Of a stretch of 13,968 nucleotides of DNA, positions 1 through 7,806 are shown piece by piece. Position 1 is the first letter of the stretch; each line of letters begins with the position of its first letter. The DNA is from a bacterium (GTDB lineage: Bacteria; BMS3Abin14): contig CP070682.1 of NCBI GenBank assembly GCA_020352595.1, positions 2,114,688 through 2,128,655 of the forward strand. Direction: 5' to 3'. A program made the position numbers and the translations under genes. The notes beneath the pieces are model-generated. The model had not been told where the DNA came from. It did not search any database and saw nothing but the letters and a program-made list of their open reading frames with translations.

Positions 1-234
1 CTGCCTGACGGCGGAGGAGATCACCACGACGTCGGCGCCGCGGGTGTTTTCGGCGGCGTGGCCGATGCGAACCGTGCATCCGAGCTCGTCCAGCCGCCGT
101 GTCGTGTCGCTGTCCAGCAGGTCCGACCCGCTCACCTCGTAGCCGAGGTTCACCAGCACCTCGGCGATGCCCGACATACCGATGCCACCGATGCCCACGA
201 AGTGAAGGTGGCGTGTTTTCCTCAGCTTGACCAA
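1..234 (-). CDS. murC: UDP-N-acetylmuramate--L-alanine ligase, N-terminal part (runs off left edge)
   Basis: MurC is the cytoplasmic ATP-dependent ligase that adds L-alanine to UDP-MurNAc, the first peptide step of peptidoglycan precursor synthesis. Only the first 78 codons are inside the window. They include the family signature [17 protein letters not shown] at residues 11-27, the Rossmann-like UDP-binding loop, followed by GYEVSGSD. The start is a TTG (234-232). A GAGGAG ribosome binding site lies 6 bases upstream and no in-frame ATG exists before residue 20, inside the GIGGIGMSG loop, so TTG fits both the signal and the usual family N-terminus. It lies 33 bases after murG, a gap partly filled by a 7-bp repeat array. 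The product is certain; the downstream part cannot be seen. Confidence 0.95.
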   Translation of the reverse strand, partial: MVKLRKTRHLHFVGIGGIGMSGIAEVLVNLGYEVSGSDLLDSDTTRRLDELGCTVRIGHAAENTRGADVVVISSAVRQ

Positions 235-253
235 AGACGGCTCCTCACTGTCC

Positions 254-288
254 GGTTTCCCTTTTCCCTATCCCCGTTTCCCTATCCT
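254..288 (-). repeat. Heptanucleotide tandem array over the 3' end of murG
   Basis: On the minus strand there are five consecutive 7-base units: AGGATAG, GGAAACG, GGGATAG, GGAAAAG, GGAAACC. The array covers the last codons of murG (the tail RIGKRG), its TAG stop and most of the murG-murC spacer. It resembles in period, but not in sequence, the other 7-bp arrays at 10097-10117, 11832-11887 and 13706-13747. Confidence 0.8.
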
Positions 289-1350
289 TTTGAGCTCTTC
301 CTCGACGATCCTCCGGGCCGCGTCCCGGACGCCGTACCTCCTCGCGGCCTCGGCCATCTCCTCCAGGAGACCGGGTGTATCCAGCAGACGGGAGATCTGC
401 GCGACAAGCAGATCCGCGGTGACCTCCTCCGGCATGGCCACGATGGCCCCGCCCCGTTCCTCCAGCCAGCGCGCATTCAGGATCTGGTGCCCCCCCGCCG
501 AGTTGGGAAAGGGGACGAGAAGGGCAGGCAGACCTGAAGCGGCCAGTGCGGAGATGGCCATGGCCCCGGCCCGGGACACGCACAGATCGGCGCCCGCGTA
601 CGCGTCAGCCATCCCGGTGATGAAAGGGACCACCTCGACCTCGATCCCCGCCCTCCTGTAACTGTCCCTCACCGCAGTCTCGTGGGCGGCCCCGGCCTGG
701 TGCACGACTTCCAGGTCCGGGAACCGCTCCTTGAGGCGTGGTACGAACTCCATGGCCAGGTCGTTGATCTGCTTCGCTCCCTGGCTTCCACCCAGGATCA
801 GAAGGGACCGGCGGCCTGGGGGCCTTCGCAGTCCGGGCGGTGGAAGCATCTGGGGCCTGATGGGATTGCCCGTGACCACCGTCTTCTCGCTGGGGAACAC
901 CTCGTTCCTGCTGGCAAATCCCTGGTATATCCTCTGGACGAAGCGGGCTAGCACCTGGTTGGCGCGCCCGGGCATGACGTTCTGTTCCAGTATGGAGCGC
1001 GGAGTCCCCCTGGCGGCGGCAGCCAGGACCGCCGGGACGGAGGCGTAACCGCCCACGCCTATGACCAGATCTGGCCTGATCCTGCCCAGCATCCAGAAAA
1101 CCCTTGCCGAGGAGCCCAGGAGGGAAAAGGCCCTGGCCAGTCCCTTGAGGAATCCGATCCCCACGACGCCGCGCACGGGGAGCGTGACCAGCTGGTAGCC
1201 GAGGGGAGGGATGACCCGGGTTTCCAGCCCCCTCTCGGCGCCGATGAAGGTGACGTTGACTTCCGGAACGCGCCTGCAAAATTCCTCAGCCAGCGCCACG
1301 CCCGGGAACAGGTGGCCCCCGGTCCCTCCTCCAGCGATCACCAGGTTCAA
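268..1350 (-). CDS. murG: UDP-GlcNAc:lipid I N-acetylglucosaminyltransferase
   Basis: MurG is a peripheral GT-B (GT28) glycosyltransferase at the inner face of the membrane. It transfers GlcNAc from UDP-GlcNAc to lipid I, making lipid II. The protein is 360 aa, normal for the family. Visible motifs are AGGGTGGHLFPG (6-17), GVGGYASVP (98-106), LEQNVMPGRAN (121-131), GNPIR (161-165), LGGSQGAKQIND (186-197) and GGHQILNA (286-293). The start is TTG at 1350, overlapping the ftsW TGA as TTGA. It gives a family-typical N-terminus (NLVIAGGGTGG), with AAGGAG sequences 1 and 9 bases upstream. One oddity is at residue 268: the segment AGAMAISALAASG has Ala where the family normally has the Glu that contacts the UDP ribose (SEIAAAG in E. 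coli). The C-terminal tail KRIGKRG is encoded by a 7-bp repeat array. The call is certain; full activity is an assumption. Confidence 0.97.
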   Translation of the reverse strand: MNLVIAGGGTGGHLFPGVALAEEFCRRVPEVNVTFIGAERGLETRVIPPLGYQLVTLPVRGVVGIGFLKGLARAFSLLGSSARVFWMLGRIRPDLVIGVGGYASVPAVLAAAARGTPRSILEQNVMPGRANQVLARFVQRIYQGFASRNEVFPSEKTVVTGNPIRPQMLPPPGLRRPPGRRSLLILGGSQGAKQINDLAMEFVPRLKERFPDLEVVHQAGAAHETAVRDSYRRAGIEVEVVPFITGMADAYAGADLCVSRAGAMAISALAASGLPALLVPFPNSAGGHQILNARWLEERGGAIVAMPEEVTADLLVAQISRLLDTPGLLEEMAEAARRYGVRDAARRIVEEELKRIGKRG

Positions 1351-2444
1351 GCTCCTTCGCTCCTTCCAGCCACGTTGAGGATGATCCCCGCCGCGATCAT
1401 GGAGGTGAGCAGGGATGAGCCTCCGTAACTGATGAACGGAAGGGGAAGCCCCTTCGTCGGAAGCAGGCCCAGCACCACCATGCTGTTGACCAGAGCCTGC
1501 AGACCGATCATGAGAGTCAGTCCCGCCGCCAGCATGGTGCCGAACCCGTCGTTGGCGTGGGTCGCCGCCCTGATGCCCTTGACCATCAGCACGGCGAAGA
1601 GTCCGAGCACGGCCATCACACCGATGAATCCCAACTCCTCCCCGATGACCGCGAGGATGAAGTCCGTATGGGACTCGGGCAGGAAAAGCAGTTTGCTCTT
1701 CCCCGCTCCGAGGCCGGTGCCGAAAAGGCCTCCGTCCCCGAAGGCGACGAAGGACTGCACCAGCTGAAATCCGGACCCCTCGTATTCCTTGAACGGATCG
1801 AGGAAGGCGCGGATCCGCTGCACCCTGAAATCCCGCGCCATGATGAAGTAGGCGATGACGGGCAGGGAGGTGAGGGTCAGTCCGGCCAGAACGGACGTCG
1901 GAACACCCGACACGAACAGCATGGTGCAGGCGAGGAGCACGATGAAGAGGGCCGTACCGAGATCCGGCTCCCTGGCCACCAGCATGAAGATCACGGCGAG
2001 AACCATCAGGGGCGGGATGATGATCCTCGGATCCGTCCTCAGGCGTTCCCCCCTCCTGGTCAGGTAGCGCGCCAGGTACATGACCACCACAAGCTTGGTG
2101 AACTCCGCTATCTGAAGAGACACGGGTCCGATGCGGAACCACCTGGAGGCGTTGTTGGCTGTGTGCCCGAGGGGCGTGAGCACCAGCACAAGGAGGCAGA
2201 TGGTCAGGGCCAGGAGGGGGATGACGCTCCTTTCCCAGAAACCGTAGGGGACGCACGCCACCGTGAGCATGGCCGCCAATCCCACCACGAGGAAGAACAG
2301 CTGCCGCTTGAAGTAGTAGTAGACGTCCCCGCCATGCTCCCTGTCCGCCCTCACGGCACTGGCGGAAAAGATCATCACCGTCCCCAGAACCGCGAGGGCC
2401 AGGACGGCGATCACCATTGTGGGGTCGAGCATGATGCGTCTCAT
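1347..2444 (-). CDS. ftsW: Septal peptidoglycan glycosyltransferase FtsW (SEDS family)
   Basis: FtsW is the polytopic membrane SEDS-family polymerase that builds septal glycan strands from lipid II together with its class B PBP partner FtsI. The protein is 365 aa with about ten hydrophobic segments. Motifs seen are TANNASRWFRIG (95-106), AREPDLGTALF (157-167), ESHTDFILAVIGEELG (257-272, containing the conserved Asp of the SEDS active region) and GLPLPFISYGGSSLL (332-346). The ATG at 2444 overlaps the murD stop as ATGA, with GAGG 8 bases upstream, and the TGA overlaps the TTG of murG. Placing it inside the mur cluster next to murG, with ftsI upstream, favours FtsW over its paralogue RodA. A longer open frame continues upstream across murD, but only the part from this ATG resembles a protein family. 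Confidence 0.97.
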   Translation of the reverse strand: MRRIMLDPTMVIAVLALAVLGTVMIFSASAVRADREHGGDVYYYFKRQLFFLVVGLAAMLTVACVPYGFWERSVIPLLALTICLLVLVLTPLGHTANNASRWFRIGPVSLQIAEFTKLVVVMYLARYLTRRGERLRTDPRIIIPPLMVLAVIFMLVAREPDLGTALFIVLLACTMLFVSGVPTSVLAGLTLTSLPVIAYFIMARDFRVQRIRAFLDPFKEYEGSGFQLVQSFVAFGDGGLFGTGLGAGKSKLLFLPESHTDFILAVIGEELGFIGVMAVLGLFAVLMVKGIRAATHANDGFGTMLAAGLTLMIGLQALVNSMVVLGLLPTKGLPLPFISYGGSSLLTSMIAAGIILNVAGRSEGA

Positions 2445-3841
2445 TCCATGAGCCTCATGTACTTCCTGGCCGCGTCCTTGAAAACACGCCCGCGCTCCTC
2501 GAAGCTGGAAAACATGTCGTAGCTCGAACACGCGGGGGAGAAGAGGATCTCGCTTCCCGGCCTCGCCCGCTGGACGGCCTCCCGGACCGCCTCGTCGAGC
2601 CCACTGACCCTCACGATGCCGGTGGCCCCCCGGAAGGCCTCCTCCATGCGATCGGCGGCCTCTCCCAGGAGGATCAGATGGGTCACCTTCCGCGAGACAG
2701 GTCTGACGAGGGGCTGGTAGGAGGTCCCCTTGTCCTTGCCTCCGAGGATGAGGATGACGTCGTTGCCCATCCCCTCCAGGGACCTCAGCGTGGCCCCCAC
2801 GTTGGTCCCCTTGGAGTCGTTGAAGATGGGGACGCCGCGGAAATATCCCACCAGTTCCATGCGGTGCTCCAGCCCCCGGAAGGACCTCATGGCACGGGCC
2901 ATGGCCTCGGGGGGAACGCCCATCCTCCAGGCCACAGCCACCGCGGCCAGGGCATTCTCCAGGTTGTGGCTCCCCGGAATGGCCAGGTGGCCCGCCTCCA
3001 TGACGGGATGCTGGCGGCCTTCCTCGAAGATCACGATCCTGCCCTGATGGACGCAGACACCCTCGCCCAGCACCTTGAGGCGGCTGAAGGGGAAGCGCTT
3101 CGGCCTGAGGGTCCGCGTCACCCGTCCCACGACGCCGTCGTCGGCATTGGTCACCGCCCAGTCCCCGTCCTCCATCTGGTTGAAGATCCGTGCCTTGGCC
3201 CTGATGTACTCCTCCTCGGATGGATACCGGTCCAGGTGATCCGGCGTGATGTTGAGCAGGGCCGCCATGGATGGGTGGAAGGTTTCCGTGGTCTCGAGCT
3301 GGAAGCTGGAAACCTCCGCCAGGATGAAATGGGCACCCGGCTTCCCGGAGACGAAACGGGTCACGGGCGTCCCCAGGTTGCCGCCAGTGAGGACGCTGAC
3401 GCCGCCTTCCTTCGCCATGCAGTCGATGAGCGTCACCGTGGTGGACTTCCCGTTGCTGCCGGTGACCGCGACCCATGGCGTGACGGTGAGCCTGAAGGCC
3501 AGCTCCATCTCCCCGATCACCGGCACCCCCCTCGATGAGGCGGCCAGGATCGGTTCCAGGTCACCCGGGACGCCCGGGCTGAGCACGATGAGGTCGCAGT
3601 TCAGGAACAGTTCCTCAGGGTGTCCGCCCCAGTGGACCCTGACGTCCGGGTGGAGACCCCCCTGATCCCCGGCGCCCTGCCCGGGGGTTGCCTTGTCCGT
3701 CACCACCACGCTGCAGCCCATGCTCGCGAGGAGGTTGGCGGCGGCCATTCCCGATCTGCCGAGTCCCACCACGTGCACCGATCCGCCCCCTCCCAGAATG
3801 GAGGCCAGGGGATCCTTCCTGTCTCTGAAAACCGTCTTCAA
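2441..3841 (-). CDS. murD: UDP-N-acetylmuramoyl-L-alanine--D-glutamate ligase
   Basis: MurD is the cytoplasmic Mur ligase that adds D-glutamate to UDP-MurNAc-L-Ala. The protein is 466 aa, within the family range. An N-terminal Rossmann-like domain carries VVGLGRSGMAAANLL (24-38). The ATP-binding loop is VTGSNGKSTT (126-135), followed by EVSSFQLE (176-183) and DHLDRY (201-206). The C-terminal domain has FNDSKGTN, LGGKDKG and SPACSSYDMF. The start is TTG at 3841, three bases after the mraY TGA, with an AGGTGAG ribosome binding site close upstream. The tight spacing implies coupling to mraY. The 3' end overlaps ftsW by ATGA. No disrupted motif was seen. Confidence 0.97.
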   Translation of the reverse strand: MKTVFRDRKDPLASILGGGGSVHVVGLGRSGMAAANLLASMGCSVVVTDKATPGQGAGDQGGLHPDVRVHWGGHPEELFLNCDLIVLSPGVPGDLEPILAASSRGVPVIGEMELAFRLTVTPWVAVTGSNGKSTTVTLIDCMAKEGGVSVLTGGNLGTPVTRFVSGKPGAHFILAEVSSFQLETTETFHPSMAALLNITPDHLDRYPSEEEYIRAKARIFNQMEDGDWAVTNADDGVVGRVTRTLRPKRFPFSRLKVLGEGVCVHQGRIVIFEEGRQHPVMEAGHLAIPGSHNLENALAAVAVAWRMGVPPEAMARAMRSFRGLEHRMELVGYFRGVPIFNDSKGTNVGATLRSLEGMGNDVILILGGKDKGTSYQPLVRPVSRKVTHLILLGEAADRMEEAFRGATGIVRVSGLDEAVREAVQRARPGSEILFSPACSSYDMFSSFEERGRVFKDAARKYMRLME

Positions 3842-3844
3842 TGC

Positions 3845-4927
3845 TCACCTGACCTTCAGGGTGCTGAGGGATACAAGCACCAGGATGATGGAGATGATCC
3901 AGAACCGGACGATGATCTTCGGCTCCGGCCATCCTTTCTTCTCAAAATGGTGATGGAGAGGCGCCATGAGGAAGACGCGCTTCCCGAAGCAGCGGAAGCT
4001 GATGACCTGGATGATGACGCTCAGCGTTTCCAGGACGAAAAGCCCCCCCGCGAACACGAGCAGGATCTCGTGTTTGGAGATCACGGCCAGCGCCCCGAGG
4101 GAGCCGCCCAGGGAGAGGGATCCGATATCCCCCATGAAGACCTGTGCCGGGTAGGTGTTGAACCAGAGGAAACCGAGGCTGGCACCGACCATGGCACCCG
4201 CGAACACGGCCAGTTCGCCGGCCTCCGGCACAAAGAAGATCTGGAGGTAGTCGGCGAACTTGGCGTGGCCGGAAAGATAGATGAGCAGGGCGAAGGCTCC
4301 GGAGGCGAACATCACCGGCCCTATGGCCAGGCCGTCGAGACCGTCCGTGAGGTTCACGCCGTTGGAGGTCCCGATGATGACGAGGATAACGAAGGGGATG
4401 TAGACCCACCCCAGGTCCAGCAGGATCTCCTTGAAGAAGGGCAACTGGAGAAAATGCCCCCATTCCCCTGAGGGACGAATGTAGAGGTAGACGGCCACCC
4501 CCGTGGCGAGGAGGAGCTGGGCCAGGAATTTTCCCCTTATGGCCAGGCCTTTTCCCTTCCTGCCATAGAGCTTGAGCATGTCGTCGGCCAGGCCCAGGAG
4601 GCCGAAGCCCGCGAAGGTGACGAGGACGACCCAGACCATCCTGTTGCTCAGGTCCGACCAGAGCAGGGTGGAGAACACGATGGCGAGGAAGATCAGCAGG
4701 CCGCCCATGGTTGGGACGCCCGCCTTCAGAACGTGGCCCTCGGGGAGGTACTCACGCACGTAGTTGCCGGGTTGGACCGTCTTGAGCCGACCGATGATCC
4801 AGGGTCCGAGGATGAAGCTGACACCAAGGGCCGTGAGGACCGACAGGGCCGTCCGGAAGGTGATGTAACGGAAGACGTTAAAGCCCGGGTCTATGGACCT
4901 CATGTTTATGAAAAGCTTGTAGAGCAC
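3845..4927 (-). CDS. mraY: Phospho-N-acetylmuramoyl-pentapeptide transferase (lipid I synthase)
   Basis: MraY is an integral membrane enzyme that transfers phospho-MurNAc-pentapeptide from UDP to undecaprenyl phosphate, giving lipid I, the substrate of MurG. The length of 360 aa is exactly typical. Motifs in order are FRYITFRT (19-26), GVPTMGGLL (70-78), LADDMLKL (113-120, with the catalytic-site Asp pair), NLTDGLDGLA (192-201), NTYPAQVFMGDIGSLSLGG (257-275) and MAPLHHHFEKKG (321-332). About ten hydrophobic helices are visible. The start is GTG at 4927, immediately after the murF TAG with no gap. A GGAGG lies 7 bases upstream, and the N-terminus aligns with the family (PGFNVFRYITFR). It is the only GTG start in the cluster. 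Confidence 0.98.
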   Translation of the reverse strand: MLYKLFINMRSIDPGFNVFRYITFRTALSVLTALGVSFILGPWIIGRLKTVQPGNYVREYLPEGHVLKAGVPTMGGLLIFLAIVFSTLLWSDLSNRMVWVVLVTFAGFGLLGLADDMLKLYGRKGKGLAIRGKFLAQLLLATGVAVYLYIRPSGEWGHFLQLPFFKEILLDLGWVYIPFVILVIIGTSNGVNLTDGLDGLAIGPVMFASGAFALLIYLSGHAKFADYLQIFFVPEAGELAVFAGAMVGASLGFLWFNTYPAQVFMGDIGSLSLGGSLGALAVISKHEILLVFAGGLFVLETLSVIIQVISFRCFGKRVFLMAPLHHHFEKKGWPEPKIIVRFWIISIILVLVSLSTLKVR

Positions 4928-6343
4928 CTATTCCCCTCCCGGATTCTTCTGGTCGGCGCCCGGCAGGAAGGCCTCCATGATGCTCTCCATCCTGGCAGCC
5001 CTGGAACCCTTGAACAGAACCCACACGCCCTTCGTCAGCAAGGGACGCAGGGCTCTGACAGCCTCCCTGTCGGTGGGGCACACCATGATCCTCGGGGATT
5101 CCATTCCTCCCCTGGCGGCGCCTTCGGCTATGAGTTCAGCCACGGGGCCGACGGCGATAAGGTAATCGATGCCCAGCCGCGCGGCGGCCTCCCCGACGCT
5201 GACGTGCCCCTGGCTGGAGTACCGGCCCAGCTCCTTCATCTCCCCGAGGACCGCCACCGTCACCCCCTCGTGGCTGAGGTGGGCCAGGCTTTCCAGGGCG
5301 GTCTGGACCGAAAGGGGGTTGGCGTTGTAGGTGTCGTCGATGAAGCGGACACCCTCCATGGGCTCCAGGATCCCCCCCCTCTGCCGGACGGGCTTCCACC
5401 CCGTCAGGCCGCTGACGACCCTTTCGGGCGAGACGCCGAGGGGCAGCGCGGCCGCGACGGCAGCCAGGGCGTTCTCCACGAAGTGGCGCCCGAAAGCTCC
5501 CAGGTGCACTTTTCCGCGGCCCGCGGGCGTGCTCAGGACAAAGGTCGTTTCTCTGGCCGACAGCGTCAGATCCCGGGCCGTGACGTCCGCGGCGCCGAAA
5601 CCGTAGGTCACCACCTGGCAGCGGGCCTTGCGCCTGAGCTCATCATGGCTGGGATCGTCCACGCTCAGGGCACACCACCCGTCTCCGGGCAGCTCTTCCA
5701 GAACGGACCCCTTTTCGGCCACCAGGACCTCGGGAGAACCGAACCCCTCCAGGTGAGCCCAGCCGAGCCGGGTGAGCACCGCCGCCCGCGGCCTCAACAG
5801 CCGGGAGAGGTGGCGGATCTCGCCGGGATTGTTGGCTCCTATCTCGAAGACCGCGTACCGGTAATGGTCCGCAAGGTCCATCATGGACAGGGGCAGACCG
5901 ATCTCGTTGTTGTAGTTGCCCGGATTGCGCAGGCAGGGACCGGCTGTCGAGAGCACGGCTGCCAGCATCTCCTTGGTGGTGGTCTTTCCGACGCTGCCCA
6001 CCACCGCGATGGACGGGACGGGATGCTTTTCCCTCCAGTGGGCGGCGAGGGACTGAAGAGCGCTCAGGGTGTCCTCCACCAGGAGCACCGGGGCCGGCGC
6101 CAGTTTTCCGGCATCGATGGATGCTTTCCTGTCCATAACGGAAAGGGCGGCCCCCTTCTTCCAGGCATCCCTGATATAGCTGTGGCCGTCGTGGATCTGG
6201 CCCCGTATGGCGAAGAACACCTCCCCCGGCCTGATGGTCCGGCTGTCGATGGATATGCCCGTGAACCGGTCAGGGCCCTCGGCGCCGGTGATCAGCGTTC
6301 CTCCCGTTCCCAGGATCAGGTCCCGGAGATCGTAGTCGCTCAA
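4928..6343 (-). CDS. murF: UDP-N-acetylmuramoyl-tripeptide--D-alanyl-D-alanine ligase
   Basis: MurF completes the cytoplasmic stem peptide by adding the D-Ala-D-Ala dipeptide to UDP-MurNAc-tripeptide. The protein is 471 aa. Evidence includes SIDSRTIRPGEVFFAIRG (31-48, typical of the MurE/MurF N-terminal domain), the ATP loop VGSVGKTTTKEM (115-126), NYNNEIGLPLS (143-153), EIGANNPGEI (167-176) and DDTYNANPLS (336-345). The start is TTG at 6343. It overlaps the murE stop as TTGA and has GGAGG 7 bases upstream. The stop codon abuts the mraY GTG. The product is distinguished from MurE by the NYNNEIGLPL and DDTYNANP motifs and by lacking DNPR. Confidence 0.97.
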   Translation of the reverse strand: MSDYDLRDLILGTGGTLITGAEGPDRFTGISIDSRTIRPGEVFFAIRGQIHDGHSYIRDAWKKGAALSVMDRKASIDAGKLAPAPVLLVEDTLSALQSLAAHWREKHPVPSIAVVGSVGKTTTKEMLAAVLSTAGPCLRNPGNYNNEIGLPLSMMDLADHYRYAVFEIGANNPGEIRHLSRLLRPRAAVLTRLGWAHLEGFGSPEVLVAEKGSVLEELPGDGWCALSVDDPSHDELRRKARCQVVTYGFGAADVTARDLTLSARETTFVLSTPAGRGKVHLGAFGRHFVENALAAVAAALPLGVSPERVVSGLTGWKPVRQRGGILEPMEGVRFIDDTYNANPLSVQTALESLAHLSHEGVTVAVLGEMKELGRYSSQGHVSVGEAAARLGIDYLIAVGPVAELIAEGAARGGMESPRIMVCPTDREAVRALRPLLTKGVWVLFKGSRAARMESIMEAFLPGADQKNPGGE

Positions 6344-7806
6344 AGTTCCCCCTCCACCAGTTCCCCGATGGCCTTGCCCAGCTCGTCGACATCGGAGAAG
6401 GGAAGGATCCTGTCTCCCAGGATCTGGTAGTTCTCGTGGCCCTTTCCGGCCACGAGGAGCATGTCCCCCGGCCTCGCCTCCCGCACGGCGCGGCGGATGG
6501 CCTCCCTGCGGTCCGTGATCCGGGAGACCTTGTCCATGTATTCCTCCAGCCCTTCCATGATGTCATCCATGATGGCTTCCGGGTCCTCGCTGCGGGGGTT
6601 GTCCGACGTTACGAAGACGACATCGGCGATGCTTCCCGCGGCCTTCCCCATGAGGGGCCTCTTGCTCGAGTCCCTGTCTCCCCCGCATCCGAAAACCACG
6701 ATGACCCGCCCCCGCGTCATGGCGCGCGCGTTGACCAGAAGGTTCTCCAGGGCGTCCGGCGTGTGGGCGTAATCCACCACAGCCAGCCACGGCTGCCCCC
6801 TGTCCACCCTCTCGAAGCGTCCGGGAACACGGTGGACCCGGGACAACCCCTCCGCGATGGCCTCCGTGTCCAGCCCCATCAGCCCGCACGCCGCCACAGC
6901 GGCCATGACGTTGTACAGGTTGAACTTCCCCGGCAGGGGGGTGCTGACGCCGATTCTCCCCCAGGGCGTGGCGAGGAGGCACCTGTTCCCCCAGTCTCCG
7001 CTGTCTACCGGACCCTCGGGCTGGATGTCGCCCGAGGTCATCCCGTAGGTGAACGCCATGCCGCCCATCTGCTCGATGAGCCTGGCTCCGTAGGGATCGT
7101 CGCGGTTCACGACGCTGTGCCGGACACGCTCCCCTTCGAAGAGAGCCGATTTGGCCAGGAAGTAGTCCTCCATGTCCCGGTGAAAGTCCAGGTGGTCCCT
7201 GGTGAGGTTCGTGAAGATGCCCACCTCCATCCGCACCCCATCCACACGGTTCAGGGTCAGGGCGTGGGAGGACACCTCCATGATGCACGCCGAACACCCT
7301 GCCCGGACCATGCTGTCCATTAGGGCAAAGAGGTCGGGGGATTCCGGGGTCGTGCGCGCCGCGCTGAGGACCTGGCCTCCCACCAGGTACTGGACCGTGC
7401 CTATGAGTCCGATGGAGACCCCCGCCGTTTCAAGGATTACGTGCACGAGGTAGGAGGTGGTGGTCTTTCCGTTGGTCCCCGTCACCCCCACGACGCTCAA
7501 CTTTGATGACGGGTCCTGGTAGAAGTTCCTTGATGCCAGGGCGAGGGCTCTCCTGACGTTCCCGGCGAAGACGTAGGTTCCCTCGGCCTTCCGGTCGGAG
7601 CCCTCAGGGACGAGGAAGGCCACTGCGCCCTTCTGGGCCGATTCCCCGATGAAGCGCGTCCCGTCGAAGTTCTCCCCCCTTATGGCGGCAAAAAGGTCTC
7701 CGGGGGCGACCCGCCTGGAGTCGTACTTGATGGAAGCGATGTCGATCATCTCGTCACCGCGGATGGTTATCCCTTCTATGCCCTGCATGATCTCCCTGAT
7801 TATCAA
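6340..7806 (-). CDS. murE: UDP-N-acetylmuramoyl-L-alanyl-D-glutamate--2,6-diaminopimelate ligase
   Basis: MurE adds the third stem-peptide residue. The motif DNPR (402-405, in SDNPRSEDPEAI) is the known signature for meso-diaminopimelate specificity, so the wall is predicted to be mDAP type. The protein is 488 aa. Other motifs are the ATP loop GVTGTNGKTTTSYL (107-120), TTPESPDLF (152-160), EVSSHAL (177-183), NLTRDHLDFH (200-209), DYAHTPDALENLL (345-357) and GKGHENYQ near the C-terminus. The start is TTG at 7806. It overlaps the ftsI TGA as TTGA and has GAGGA 7 bases upstream. An in-frame ATG six codons in has no better binding site. Confidence 0.97.
   Translation of the reverse strand: MIIREIMQGIEGITIRGDEMIDIASIKYDSRRVAPGDLFAAIRGENFDGTRFIGESAQKGAVAFLVPEGSDRKAEGTYVFAGNVRRALALASRNFYQDPSSKLSVVGVTGTNGKTTTSYLVHVILETAGVSIGLIGTVQYLVGGQVLSAARTTPESPDLFALMDSMVRAGCSACIMEVSSHALTLNRVDGVRMEVGIFTNLTRDHLDFHRDMEDYFLAKSALFEGERVRHSVVNRDDPYGARLIEQMGGMAFTYGMTSGDIQPEGPVDSGDWGNRCLLATPWGRIGVSTPLPGKFNLYNVMAAVAACGLMGLDTEAIAEGLSRVHRVPGRFERVDRGQPWLAVVDYAHTPDALENLLVNARAMTRGRVIVVFGCGGDRDSSKRPLMGKAAGSIADVVFVTSDNPRSEDPEAIMDDIMEGLEEYMDKVSRITDRREAIRRAVREARPGDMLLVAGKGHENYQILGDRILPFSDVDELGKAIGELVEGEL

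Noticed and set aside
1351..2256. Upstream part of a 662-codon minus-strand open frame that ends as MurG
   Set aside because: This part lies antiparallel in frame to ftsW, is rich in Arg/Gly/His and has no family-like sequence. MurG begins at TTG 1350.
2445..3476. Upstream part of a 709-codon minus-strand open frame that ends as FtsW
   Set aside because: It is an out-of-frame reading of murD, with low-complexity Gly/Arg/Pro sequence. FtsW starts at ATG 2444.
4733..6430. 565-codon plus-strand open frame opposite murF
   Set aside because: GC-rich sequence leaves the antisense frame open. The composition is Gly/Arg/His/Pro with no domain, and murF is certain on the other strand.
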